A DNA stretch of 64,000 bases from JBBSJZ01 sp041751935 (GTDB lineage: Bacteria > Planctomycetota > Planctomycetia > Pirellulales > Pirellulaceae), in NCBI GenBank assembly GCA_041751935.1, contig JBGSIA010000098.1, positions 1 to 64,000 on the forward strand, in the 5' to 3' direction. This document shows, in pieces, positions 54,801-63,276 of this stretch; the stretch's first letter is position 1; each line of letters starts with the position of its first letter. The notes beneath the pieces are model-generated. The model was not told where the DNA came from, made no database searches, and saw only the letters and a list, made by a program, of their open reading frames with translations. The position numbers and the translations under genes are program-made.

Positions 54801-54997
54801 TCGAACGTGAATTACCCGGCACGATCGGGTATTGGCAATTCGAAACCGTTCCCGGTGTGATGCGTAACAGCGCTCAAGATCAACTCAATATCGTAGGTCG
54901 CGGTTCCGCGATCGTGAACCTTTCGCCTGACGAGTCCGCACTGGCTGATTTTTGCCACGTGCTGCTCAACTCCAACGAGTTTTTGTATGTTCACTAA
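51809..54997 (+). CDS. Planctomycete cytochrome C / DUF1549 / DUF1553 protein with LamG insert
   Basis: 1062 residues. Signal MRLLKLVCVICVASTTFAA. PSCyt1-type cytochrome-like domain with CYSCH (41-45: AEKCYSCHGGDEQKGDLRLDS), then DUF1549 (about 155-370: RRLYLDVVGLPPTPEEV, LRYADSDGY-type DLVRYADSDGYRADAYRPDA, GLQCAKCHNHKFDP with a second CAKCH). Coiled spacer, then DUF1553 (NPLSTRVMANRVWQSHFGRGL, LLLSATYRQS-type VLLSATYRQSTEH, RNTTTTPVQSLLMIN). A LamG-like insert (about 820-1040) interrupts DUF1553 before its last strand (ADFCHVLLNSNEFLYVH). Haem binding likely, reaction unknown. ATG overlaps the FecR stop by 4 bases. Confidence 0.9.
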   Translation: MRLLKLVCVICVASTTFAADASPEQAKFFENEVRPLLAEKCYSCHGGDEQKGDLRLDSLATLLSGGESGAAIVPGKPEESLLIEAINYESLEMPPDEKLPDNQIAILTRWVAMGAPWPGANPNTPVRERELFDDEDRSWWAIQPVKPPSIPDPAPPFAQWPRNEIDCFIAESLTSQGLTPAPEADKLSLVRRLYLDVVGLPPTPEEVASFLNDTSLNAYESLVDRLLDSKGYGERAARAWLDLVRYADSDGYRADAYRPDAFRYRDYVIQSFNEDKPYDRFVQEQIAGDEMFPDSLEAQVALGYLRHWVYEWNIRDARTQWTTIIDDVTDTTADVFLGLGLQCAKCHNHKFDPLLQKDYLRLQAYFAPLMPREIDVAESDELADYQTKLQVWKDKTADIQAKIDAIEQPYRDKYRDIAIDRFPDDLKQIARKPPPERSPHEEQLAYLVQLQVQYEHDRLDSHISAKDKEKLIELRRELKEFDSIKPKRLPQAMVVTDVSAVAPETVMPKRKSEIIEPGVPSILDANPMPIDASPSSKTTGRRTALAKWITDPANPLSTRVMANRVWQSHFGRGLAENPSDFGRLGGQPSHPELLDWLSVELVNNGWSLKTLHRKVLLSATYRQSTEHPQFANFQQIDPANTYYWRRDTMRLSAEQIRDSLLSVTGELKDCVGGPGKLADSDCRTIYTRVMRNSPDELLDSFDLPQFFSSNSTRNTTTTPVQSLLMINSDRMLGYARRMAARVQSNSSDLKDQVQFAWQCVYGRTPTPDEIAGSLRFVDQLRAEVAADDVQTKDGLIETAKLPYRDGQSIKFDVNESALQLSVPAHQSFAVADFTIETFFQLRSIAKTGAVRTLVSNWNGSYQTSGWRLGVTGAGSRRKPQTLVLQMVGKKANAQLAEAAIFSDQHIQINTPYYASASFRLPRDGAPGTVTFYLKDLSNDDEPLQVAEIPHDLIGGFDNDLPLTLGSQSGKDVQTFDGLIDDVRFVAKALTVDEILQTVERELPGTIGYWQFETVPGVMRNSAQDQLNIVGRGSAIVNLSPDESALADFCHVLLNSNEFLYVH

Positions 54998-56426
54998 CAC
55001 AATCAATCACATCGATATTCCTCGAACTCGCCGAGAATTCCTGGCCCGCAGCGGTGCAGGCTTTGGCGCGGTGGCGCTGGCTGGATTGACGCCATCGGAT
55101 TCCTTGGCGGCATCACTGCCACTGGAGAATGCCCAGCCCTCGCAACAACCGCATCACAAGGCGACGGCAAAACGAGTTATCTTTTTGTTCATGGAAGGCG
55201 GCCCGAGTCATTTGGATCTGTTTGATCCCAAGCCACTGCTGAACAAGTTGGCTGGTCAACGTATCCCAGACAGCTTCGGTGAAGTGATCACAGCGATGGG
55301 CGAAATGAAGTCGCCTTTGCTGGCATGCAAACGTCAATGGGCTCAACATGGCGAAGGCGGTTTGTGGATCTCGGATTGGTTGCCACACATCGCCGAGTGT
55401 GCCGACGACCTTGCCGTGATCCGTTCGTGTTATGCCAACGGTATCAACCACTCCGCCGGCGTCTGCCAAATGAACACTTGTTCGATCCTCAGCGGTCGAC
55501 CGTCGTTAGGAAGCTGGGTGTCGTATGGATTGGGGACCGAGAACGAGAACCTTCCCGCATTTGTGGTGATGCAGGACAATATTGCACAAGTGGTGAACGG
55601 CCCGCGGAATTGGGGAGCTGGGTTCATGCCAGCAGTTTACCAAGGAACGCGCTTGAGTGAAGGCAGCCAACCAATTCCTTATTTGAATGTCCCCGAAGGG
55701 TTTACTCAGCAGCGGCAACTCACGAAGCTGGACTTCCTGAACCAGCTCAACTATCGATTTGCTCAGACGCACCCGGAACAGTCAGAGTTGGAGGCACGTA
55801 TTGCCAGCTACGAGCTTGCCTTTCGCATGCAAGCGGATGCACCGGAGGCTATCGATTTGAGTAGCGAGTCGGCGGAAACACTTGAGTTGTATGGAATCAA
55901 CGACAAGAAAACGAGTGCATACGGCCGTCTTTGTTTGCTAGGCCGTCGTCTTGCCGAACGTGGCGTGCGTTTCATCCAGCTCTACAGTGGCGCCGGTAGC
56001 AAGTGGGATTCACACGATAACATCGAGGCAAAGCATGCCGACTTGTGTCGCGGGATGGATCGCCCAGTAGCGGGATTGCTAAAAGACCTTAAACGCCGCG
56101 GAATGCTGGAGGATACTCTTGTCGTCTGGGGAGGTGAATTCGGACGCACTCCGATGAGCGAAAAGGGCAACGGCCGTGATCACAACCCCAGCGGGTTCAC
56201 GATGTGGATGGCAGGCGGCGGCGTGAAAGGCGGTCAAGCCATTGGCGAAACCGATGAACTGGGGTTGCACGCCACGGTCGATCGCTTGCACGTGCATGAC
56301 CTCCATGCATCCATCTTGCACTTGATGGGTATCGACAACATGCAACTGACCTACAAGCACAAAGGACGCCCAGAACGACCGACCGTCAATGAAGGTGATT
56401 TCTGTGACAAGTTGGTAACGGGTTAG
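54987..56426 (+). CDS. DUF1501 protein with twin-arginine signal
   Basis: 479 residues; it overlaps the previous gene by 11 bases. Tat-type N-terminus: PRTRREFLARSGAGFGAVALAGL. DUF1501 hallmarks: AKRVIFLFMEGGPSHLDLFDPKP, NGINHSAGVCQMNTCSILSGRPSLGSWVSYGLG, RFIQLYSGAGSKWDSHDNI and DTLVVWGGEFGRTPM. The fold resembles the alkaline phosphatase/sulfatase superfamily, with Asp/His residues but no known reaction. It is always paired with the cytochrome/DUF1549/1553 type, as here, so both may form an exported complex. It is the last gene of the ECF-FecR operon. Confidence 0.93.
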   Translation: MFTNTINHIDIPRTRREFLARSGAGFGAVALAGLTPSDSLAASLPLENAQPSQQPHHKATAKRVIFLFMEGGPSHLDLFDPKPLLNKLAGQRIPDSFGEVITAMGEMKSPLLACKRQWAQHGEGGLWISDWLPHIAECADDLAVIRSCYANGINHSAGVCQMNTCSILSGRPSLGSWVSYGLGTENENLPAFVVMQDNIAQVVNGPRNWGAGFMPAVYQGTRLSEGSQPIPYLNVPEGFTQQRQLTKLDFLNQLNYRFAQTHPEQSELEARIASYELAFRMQADAPEAIDLSSESAETLELYGINDKKTSAYGRLCLLGRRLAERGVRFIQLYSGAGSKWDSHDNIEAKHADLCRGMDRPVAGLLKDLKRRGMLEDTLVVWGGEFGRTPMSEKGNGRDHNPSGFTMWMAGGGVKGGQAIGETDELGLHATVDRLHVHDLHASILHLMGIDNMQLTYKHKGRPERPTVNEGDFCDKLVTG

Positions 56427-56542
56427 ACTCGGGTTCGTCGGAAACGATGTTTGACCGTTGAGATTGAAAAGGCGTCAGCCGATGTGCGTTGGTCTTAGCG
56501 AACATTGAGGCTGGCGGTCTTTATGGTTCACCCCATTACTCG

Positions 56543-58363
56543 CTAAGAGTTCAATCTGGCGAAGGCACGGACATCTTTTTCCAGCGATTCGATTCGCTTG
56601 CTGAGTTCGTTATCGGCTTGGCGAATGTTTCCCGATTCATCCGGTGACAAGCGAGTGAAGACGTACAACTTGATTTTCGGTTCAGTTCCACTGGGACGGA
56701 CGGCGACGTAATTTCCTTCCTCCTCCAGGTCCATAATGATCAAGTTACCGTTTGGTCCAGAAAGTGGATCGACTTTCTTGGTGTCGCCATCAATGACCGT
56801 CGTGGTCATCGTTTCGTAATCGCGAACACTGGCAACTCGTAGGTCGGCTAGCGACTTTGGCGGTGACTCTCGGAACGATTGCATGAGACGCTGCATTGCC
56901 GCCATGCCTTCGCTGCCTTCCATCACCAGGTTGATCAATGATTCGCGATGGTAACCATGACGCTTGTAGATGTCAGCGAGATAATCGTGCATCGACCGCC
57001 GCTCGCTCTTCAGTTGGGCCGTCAATTCGCTCATCAACATGCACGCGACGGCACCGTCCTTGTCGCGGACATATTGGCCTACCAAGTAACCGTGCGACTC
57101 TTCAGTCCCAAAAACAAAATTTTCGGGACCATGAGAATCGATGGCTTCCGCGATGTACTTAAAACCTACCAACAGATCGCCGACACAGCGTACGCCGTAA
57201 TGTTCGGCAATTCGACGAATCAGTTCTGTGGTGACAAGCGTTTTGACAATGTAGTTCTGTGACGACAATGTGCCAGCGGCAGCCCGACGGCTGAGGATAA
57301 ACTCTGCCAACAGAGCACCGATCTGGTTCCCGTTGAAAGTGCCCCAATCCATTGATGCATCAAGCGTCAGCGGAGCCGCAACGCCCAATCGATCACAATC
57401 GGGGTCGGTGGCCAAAACAACATCCGCCATCGTCGACTTTGCGTACTCGATTGGTGCCTCGAACACCGCGGTGTTCTCGGGGTTGCTCACGTGGCCAGGA
57501 ACATTCGGAAAGTCACCACTGGGTTCTTCGTGCGGCCCGTAGACTTCGACTTCGGTGAATCCATCACGTTCTAGCAGCGGCAGCACGGCGGCTGCTCCTA
57601 CTCCATGAAGCGGCGTGTACAGTACCTTTGCGTTTCGCGGCCCCGGCATGGCACAGGCAACAGCGGCATCAATGTAGGCGGCATCGACCTCGTCCGTAAC
57701 TATTTTGATTTTGCCTTCAGCGACCGCTTGAGCAAATGGAATGGTACGAATCTCTTGGCAGTCCATCACCCGTTGGATGATGCCCTGGTCATGAGGCGGC
57801 AAGACCTGTGCACCGCTGGACCAATACACCTTCACCGCGTTGTCGCTTGGCGGATTGTGGCTGGCTGTCACCATGATCCCGCAATCACATTGTTTGTATC
57901 GCACAGCGAAAGAAAGCTGTGGCGTCGCGCGGTAATCATCGAGTAAGTAGACGAGAAAACCGTTAGCCACCATGATGCTCGCGCACAACTCCGTGAAGTG
58001 GCGTGAGTTATGGCGGGTATCGTAGGCGATCGCACAAGACAGCGGCTTCTTACCACCGTGATACTTGACGACATAATCGGCCAAGCCCTGTGCACTCTCG
58101 CCAATCGTTCGATCATTGATCGCGTTGGAGCCGATTTTGTACATCCGCCCCCGACGACCGCCGGTGCCGAACGGGATAATAGTCCAAAAAACATCATCCA
58201 GCTTCTGCCAAGCGAAGTCCTCGATGTGGCGAATGGTTTCGTCGCGGTAATCGCGGTAGCGATCCTCGGTCAACCAACGACGGATATTTCCGGCTGCGGC
58301 AGACGTGATTTTCTTGTCCGCGACGGCTTGGTCCAGAGACGCGAGGGCTTGATCGACCGACAT
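56543..58363 (-). CDS. Phospho-sugar mutase (phosphoglucomutase/phosphomannomutase family)
   Basis: 606 residues from the ATG at 58363 (MSVDQALASLDQAV); a TTG two codons upstream is possible. Alpha-D-phosphohexomutase hallmarks: the metal and phosphoserine loop GIMVTASHNPPSDNAVKVYW, metal-binding DPDCDRLGVAAP, sugar-specificity loop FGTEESHGYLVG, and phosphate-binding RPSGTEPKIKLYV. FGTGGRRGRM near residue 68 is the N-terminal Arg loop. It is longer than GlmM, as in the bifunctional PGM/PMM type. It interconverts hexose 1- and 6-phosphates for glycogen, trehalose or surface sugars. It is convergent with the DUF1501 gene. Confidence 0.9.
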   Translation of the reverse strand: MSVDQALASLDQAVADKKITSAAAGNIRRWLTEDRYRDYRDETIRHIEDFAWQKLDDVFWTIIPFGTGGRRGRMYKIGSNAINDRTIGESAQGLADYVVKYHGGKKPLSCAIAYDTRHNSRHFTELCASIMVANGFLVYLLDDYRATPQLSFAVRYKQCDCGIMVTASHNPPSDNAVKVYWSSGAQVLPPHDQGIIQRVMDCQEIRTIPFAQAVAEGKIKIVTDEVDAAYIDAAVACAMPGPRNAKVLYTPLHGVGAAAVLPLLERDGFTEVEVYGPHEEPSGDFPNVPGHVSNPENTAVFEAPIEYAKSTMADVVLATDPDCDRLGVAAPLTLDASMDWGTFNGNQIGALLAEFILSRRAAAGTLSSQNYIVKTLVTTELIRRIAEHYGVRCVGDLLVGFKYIAEAIDSHGPENFVFGTEESHGYLVGQYVRDKDGAVACMLMSELTAQLKSERRSMHDYLADIYKRHGYHRESLINLVMEGSEGMAAMQRLMQSFRESPPKSLADLRVASVRDYETMTTTVIDGDTKKVDPLSGPNGNLIIMDLEEEGNYVAVRPSGTEPKIKLYVFTRLSPDESGNIRQADNELSKRIESLEKDVRAFARLNS

Positions 58364-58486
58364 AACCAAAGGGCTCGTTGTTGCGTGGTAAATTAAAAAA
58401 GGTTCGCCGCTGAAGCGATGCCGATTTTACGTAACGATTACCCGCCCTGCCAGTACGCGAATGAAGTCCAGTCGCTACGGTTACGA

Positions 58487-59569
58487 TCAGCCGTTCGGTG
58501 CTAATGAGTTGACCGGTGAATCAATCATCCGGTCAAGAGCCTCGAAGACTCGGCTGCTCGCCGACTCCATCTCGCTCAGCGCGCTGCGCAATACGTTCGT
58601 GGTTTCCGCATCTAAGTTACGATTGAGAGCACTGAAAACACGCTTGGTCGCGTTGTGCACCGTCGTGTGCGGAGCCTCCAAGTCGCGGTAGGCTGGCTTG
58701 GTGGAAAAGTCGCTGCGTCCCTCGCCGTTGTAGAACCATTTTCCGAGGCGGCAGGAATGCGAGTCGACAAAGTCGAATGCTGCTTCACCTTCGATGACGC
58801 TGAAGTAGGTGTTCACTTTCCAGATAATGTGATCCAGCTTCGCCAACGTCAAAAACACTTCACTTGTGGCCGTTTTGGCACTCACCGAGGCTTCATGATT
58901 GTCGCTGGTGGTTGTCTGCAGTTGACTCAAGTGACTGGCGATTGTTGCTCCCATGTGCGCCGCTCGGGAATCGGTCTCCGACAACAGCTCCGTCGCCTTC
59001 TGCGAACACTGCATCACTTCAGCCACTGTTTCTCGGATTTGTGCAACAGCCGTTTGAGTCTCGACCGACAACTCCTTGACCTCATGAGCAACGACAGCGA
59101 ACCCGCGTCCAGCCTCTCCGGCGCGTGCAGCCTCGATGGTCGCGTTCAGCGCTAGCAGTTTGGTCTGGTCCGAGATTTTCTCGATTAAAGTCGAGACTTT
59201 GTGGATTGCGGTCAGCCGAACGTCGGTCTGCTTAATGCTGTCGTGACACTTTGCTATTGAGTTTCTTAGCTCGTCCGACTCCGTGGCCAAATCGGCGGAC
59301 GAACTCGAAAGCTGATCACAACTCTGTTCGATGCTCTGGAATCGCTCAAGATTCGATCGATTGCGTGCCACAACTTGTGCCAGGCTCGTCTGTACGCTCG
59401 CCAATCCGCCTCGCAAATCCAAATGCTCTTGGCGGACAATGTCAATCAAGTCACTGCGATCGATCATCATGCGATCGTTGGCAGAGTTAGAAGAGACACT
59501 GCCAAGAGAACACGTTGCGGGACTTGGAACCATGGCGACTGGAGCAACGGGTAGTGGCGTCGACATCAT
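58487..59569 (-). CDS. Soluble methyl-accepting chemotaxis protein with C-terminal zinc-binding (CZB) domain
   Basis: 360 residues from the ATG at 59569; a TTG at 59608 would add 13. No transmembrane segment or periplasmic domain. The MCP signalling coiled coil has the hairpin tip ISDQTKLLALNATIEAARAGEAGRGFAVVAHEVKELS. The C-terminus carries a CZB module: LDHIIWKVNTYF, then DSHSCRLGKWFYNGEG and APHTTVHNATKRVF, giving the three His and one Cys zinc ligands. CZB receptors sense zinc or hypochlorite and control chemotaxis or diguanylate cyclases. It probably joins CheA/CheW elsewhere. 270 bases separate it from glmM, divergently. Confidence 0.88.
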   Translation of the reverse strand: MMSTPLPVAPVAMVPSPATCSLGSVSSNSANDRMMIDRSDLIDIVRQEHLDLRGGLASVQTSLAQVVARNRSNLERFQSIEQSCDQLSSSSADLATESDELRNSIAKCHDSIKQTDVRLTAIHKVSTLIEKISDQTKLLALNATIEAARAGEAGRGFAVVAHEVKELSVETQTAVAQIRETVAEVMQCSQKATELLSETDSRAAHMGATIASHLSQLQTTTSDNHEASVSAKTATSEVFLTLAKLDHIIWKVNTYFSVIEGEAAFDFVDSHSCRLGKWFYNGEGRSDFSTKPAYRDLEAPHTTVHNATKRVFSALNRNLDAETTNVLRSALSEMESASSRVFEALDRMIDSPVNSLAPNG

Positions 59570-59878
59570 GTTGACTTGCTGGTGGGGTAGCGTATTTGGT
59601 TCAGCCAAAGGTTTGCGTACGTGATCTTACATCGCAAACTGTTGCAGCGCGGTAGGATTCCGTGTGTGAAACGAAGTTGATCGTTACCTCCAAGCTGCCC
59701 GGCTAGTCGCAATCCGTAAGATTGATACGATAACGCTCGCACGTTTAAATCTGTGCATACTTGACTCGACAAACACCACGAGAGTCGCGTTCTCGAAGGG
59801 GAGAGTGTCGTCAGTTTGTTTCCATAAACAAGAACTGAAAACCAAATTCATCAAACACTTTTCTAATGATCGATCACT

Positions 59879-61219
59879 ATGAGCGAACTGATAATCAGTG
59901 TCAGCGGCCTGCGGGGAATCATCGGCGAAACTTTGACTCCAGACATTGCCTGCCGTTACGTAGCCGCGTTTGTTTCGGGGTTGCCGGCCGGACCAATTAT
60001 CGTCGGACGCGATGGTCGCAATAGTGGTCCAATGCTCCGCCGAGCAATCGTCGCTGCGATCACAGCCTGCGGTCGCGATTGTGTTGACGCTGATGTTGTC
60101 GCGACCCCGTCGATTGGCGTATTGGTGCGAGAGCGTGGTGCGGCGGGCGCGATCCAAATTACCGCCAGTCATAATCCGCCTCCTTACAATGGCATCAAGT
60201 TGTTTGGGTCTGACGGACGTGTGATTGATGCCGCCCGCGGCCAAAAAGTGAAAGATGACTTTTTATCAGGTACAGCGGCCTGGGCTCCGTTCAATTCCCT
60301 CGGTCTGCTAATCTCCGAGGCTGATCCTCATGAACCGCACTTGGAGAAGGTTCTGGACACGGTGGATTCGATTGCGATTCGAGCCGCCGAGTTTCGCGTC
60401 CTGTTGGACAGCAACCATGGTTCAGGCAGCCAGCTCGGAGCGAGACTTCTCAGTGCACTGGGATGCGATGTCGTACTGCTCGGTGGAACACCCGATGGCA
60501 ATTTTTCGCATGTTCCCGAACCAACAGCAGAGAACTTACGAGGGATCGCGGCACAAGTTCGCGATGCGAGGTGTTCGATCGGGTTTTGCCAAGATCCAGA
60601 CGCCGATCGACTGGCAATCATCGACGAGAACGGCCGCTATATCGGCGAAGAATATACGCTCGCGTTGTGCGTCCAGCGGATCATGTCAGACCCGTCAACG
60701 CGAGGACCGATCGTTATCAATTGCGCCAGCAGCGCGATGAGTGAACGAATCGCACAGCAAGCCGATTGCGAGTGCTATCGAAGCAGCGTTGGCGAGGCAA
60801 ACGTGGCGTCGATGATGATCGAGAAAAATGCGGTCTACGGCGGCGAAGGCAGCGGTGGTCCGATCGATCCACGTGTTGGCTATGTTCGTGACAGCTTCGT
60901 TGGCATGGCACAGGTGTTGGAGTTGATGGCAACCAGCGGCAAGCGTATCAGCGAACTGGCCGATGAATTGCCCCGACTGGCGATCGTCAAACGTACGGCG
61001 ACTGCAACGCCCGATGCGATGCGTAGCTTAATTCAGAAGTTGAAGAGTGAACACAAAGATGCGAATGTCACTGAATCAGACGGATTGCGGTTGAGCTGGA
61101 GTGATCGTTGGCTTCTCGTCCGTGGCAGCAACACCGAACCGATTGTGCGGCTAATCGCCGAGGCCGAAACAACTGCCGCAGCCGCCGAATTGTGCGATAC
61201 TGCGGCAAGCTGGTTGTAG
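59879..61219 (+). CDS. glmM: Phosphoglucosamine mutase
   Basis: 446 residues, ATG at 59879 (MSELIISVSGLRGIIGETLTP). It converts glucosamine-6-phosphate to glucosamine-1-phosphate for UDP-GlcNAc. Phosphoserine loop GAIQITASHNPPPYNGIKLF; metal loop GFCQDPDADRLAIID; sugar loop NAVYGGEGSGGPIDPR; phosphate loop VRGSNTEPIVRLIAEA. The length and SGLRG start fit GlmM (450 residues) better than phosphomannomutase. GlmM or a closely related phosphomannomutase; the GEGSGG loop supports glucosamine. It is convergent with the aminotransferase gene 48 bases away, which uses UDP-GlcNAc derivatives if it is PglE-like. Confidence 0.88.
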   Translation: MSELIISVSGLRGIIGETLTPDIACRYVAAFVSGLPAGPIIVGRDGRNSGPMLRRAIVAAITACGRDCVDADVVATPSIGVLVRERGAAGAIQITASHNPPPYNGIKLFGSDGRVIDAARGQKVKDDFLSGTAAWAPFNSLGLLISEADPHEPHLEKVLDTVDSIAIRAAEFRVLLDSNHGSGSQLGARLLSALGCDVVLLGGTPDGNFSHVPEPTAENLRGIAAQVRDARCSIGFCQDPDADRLAIIDENGRYIGEEYTLALCVQRIMSDPSTRGPIVINCASSAMSERIAQQADCECYRSSVGEANVASMMIEKNAVYGGEGSGGPIDPRVGYVRDSFVGMAQVLELMATSGKRISELADELPRLAIVKRTATATPDAMRSLIQKLKSEHKDANVTESDGLRLSWSDRWLLVRGSNTEPIVRLIAEAETTAAAAELCDTAASWL

Positions 61220-61267
61220 CGGTTTTCTGTTCCCCATTGGTTTCGACAGACGGGAACGAACATCATT

Positions 61268-62434
61268 TCACTGCCCGGCGCGTATGTGCGCAGCGGTACA
61301 AACCCGTCTCACGACATCAATCGTCCGCTGCTGATCCATCGTCGACATCGACGATCCGCTTGGTAAGCACAATCCGTCACGAAACAGTCGTTCGGAAACA
61401 CCGTTTTCCACGCTGCGACAATTCGCGAAGACGGGCTGCATGTGCATCGGCTTCCAAACAGGTCGTGATTCGATGTTCTCTGCCTCCAGCGCCAATCGTA
61501 CGTCCTCTCGTGTCGCTCCGAATTGTACTGGATCGATCACCAGCGATGTTAGCCAGCGAGTGGAGTGAAATCCATTGGGCTCAGGCATAAACGAGACTCC
61601 AGGAAGCTCGCCCAATGTCTCGCGGTAGTAATTGAAAATACGGCGACGCGCTGTAACGCGGTCATCCAGCACTTCCAGTTGCCCGCGTCCAATCGCAGCG
61701 AGCAGGTTGCTCATACGATAGTTGTACCCGATTGTCGCATGTTCATAGTGCGGCGCCGGTTCACGTGCCTGTGTCGCCAAGTGCCGTGCTTGGTCAGCCC
61801 AAGCTTTGTCGTTGGTTACCAACATGCCACCGCCACTGGTCGTGATGATTTTGTTGCCATTGAACGAAAAGCAGGCCACCGCACCAAACTGACCAGCGTT
61901 ACGACCGTGTTGCGATGCTCCGAGTGCCTCAGCGGCATCCTCGACAATCGGAATGCCAAAGCGCAAACAGATCGGCTCGATCTCGCGATAATTCGCACAC
62001 TGGCCGTTAACGTCAACGACGACCGCGGCCTTGGGCAACTGTTTGCGAGCCGCGCATCGCTTCAATTCATCTTCGAGCAACTGTGGATCCATATTCCACG
62101 TCGCTTCGTCACTGTCGATGAACACTGGCCTCGCATTCATGTAGCTGATCGCGTTCGCAGTCGCGACGAACGTCATGGTTGAAGTCAGGATCTCATCGCC
62201 GGGCTGGATATCAAGCAATCGCAATGACAGATGCAGAGCCGCAGTACCGCTGGACACCGCGACGGCGTAGTCACAGCCAATCTTCGCCGCAAACTCACTC
62301 TCAAAGCCATCGACGTTGGGCCCAAGCGGTGCAATCCAATTGCTATTGAATGCCTCCGTCAAACGCTCCAACTCCGTCGGCCCCATATGCGGCGGCGACA
62401 AATAGACACGAGTTTGCTTAGTGGGGCCCGTCAT
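61268..62434 (-). CDS. DegT/DnrJ/EryC1/StrS-family sugar aminotransferase (PglE-like)
   Basis: 388 residues from the ATG at 62434 (MTGPTKQTRVYLSPPHMG). PLP-dependent aminotransferase motifs: VAVSSGTAALHLSLRLL, TSTMTFVATANAISY, GIPIVEDAAEALGASQHGRNAG, then the PLP-lysine block FSFNGNKIITTSGGGML, and RMSNLLAAIGRGQLEVLDDRV. The end RPVWKPMHMQPVF and LCLPSGSSM are typical. It probably forms a UDP-4-amino-4,6-dideoxy sugar as in bacillosamine synthesis. It overlaps the phosphoglycosyl transferase by 17 bases, the same order as pglC-pglE type clusters. No dehydratase or acetyltransferase is in the window. Confidence 0.9.
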   Translation of the reverse strand: MTGPTKQTRVYLSPPHMGPTELERLTEAFNSNWIAPLGPNVDGFESEFAAKIGCDYAVAVSSGTAALHLSLRLLDIQPGDEILTSTMTFVATANAISYMNARPVFIDSDEATWNMDPQLLEDELKRCAARKQLPKAAVVVDVNGQCANYREIEPICLRFGIPIVEDAAEALGASQHGRNAGQFGAVACFSFNGNKIITTSGGGMLVTNDKAWADQARHLATQAREPAPHYEHATIGYNYRMSNLLAAIGRGQLEVLDDRVTARRRIFNYYRETLGELPGVSFMPEPNGFHSTRWLTSLVIDPVQFGATREDVRLALEAENIESRPVWKPMHMQPVFANCRSVENGVSERLFRDGLCLPSGSSMSTMDQQRTIDVVRRVCTAAHIRAGQ

Positions 62435-63056
62435 TTTCTTGCTCTCCGACCGCAGTTTTCCAGTGATCAAAACCCGCAAATGGCGGCATTGTTGCATGTC
62501 CCGCGCTGCTGACCCCCGATGGGATCAAGACCGCAACGACCGTCATCAGCAAGATCTTCAAATCAAGCCAAAAACTTTGATTCTCGACATACCAAACGTC
62601 CATCTCGAATCGCTCTTCCCATCCGACTGAGTTTCGTCCGTTGACTTGAGCCCAGCCAGTTAGTCCGGGCAAGACGTCATGGCGAATGTTCTGCCGCTCG
62701 TTGTAATGGCCTAAGTATTCTGGCAACAAAGGTCGCGGTCCAACTAAGCTCATGTCGCCACGAATGATGTTCCACAGTTCTGGCAACTCATCCAGGCTGG
62801 TTTTTCGCAGAAGCTTTCCAAAACTCGTCAATCGAACTTCATCGGGTAACAATCGACCTTGCTCGTCAACTTCGCTGGTCATCGTGCGAAACTTTCGAAT
62901 CGTAAATAGCTGGCCGTGGCGCCCGGTTCGCACTTGTTTAAATAGTACCGGGCCGCCTAATTTTGATCGAACAAGAAGCGCAACCGCAGCCATGATTGGC
63001 ACCAGCATGACTAGCGCCACGATCGAAACCAATAAGTCGAGAATTCGTTTCGTCAT
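62418..63056 (-). CDS. Phosphoglycosyl transferase (PglC-like sugar transferase)
   Basis: 212 residues from the ATG at 63056 (MTKRILDLLVSIVALVMLVP); the frame extends upstream without the domain. The re-entrant membrane helix LLVSIVALVMLVPIMAAVALLV is followed by the bacterial-sugar-transferase core: GGPVLFKQVRTGRHGQLFTIRKFRTM, LLRKTSLDELPELWNIIRGDMSLVGPRPL (catalytic Asp-Glu), PGLTGWAQVNGRNSVGWEERFEMDVWYVEN. Length and layout match the monotopic PglC type rather than the long WbaP type. It transfers a phospho-sugar to undecaprenyl phosphate, starting a surface glycan. Coupled to the aminotransferase gene downstream. Confidence 0.9.
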   Translation of the reverse strand: MTKRILDLLVSIVALVMLVPIMAAVALLVRSKLGGPVLFKQVRTGRHGQLFTIRKFRTMTSEVDEQGRLLPDEVRLTSFGKLLRKTSLDELPELWNIIRGDMSLVGPRPLLPEYLGHYNERQNIRHDVLPGLTGWAQVNGRNSVGWEERFEMDVWYVENQSFWLDLKILLMTVVAVLIPSGVSSAGHATMPPFAGFDHWKTAVGEQENDGPH

Positions 63057-63276
63057 CCGACGGCCGTCAGTCGATACGGGAGCGTTTGTTGCCAGAAAAA
63101 ATATACGTGATTTGGCGTGAACGCTCCTGAAATTCTCCGTTTTTGCAAGCGATTTCAAGTACCTAGCGTCAACTTCGGTCCACAGGCCGCGGGATGTCCG
63201 GCTTACGCTGGCAAATTTGGTTTTGCTAAAGCTCCACACCGACGAATTCCAGCGTTACAGACGACGTGCATGTAGT

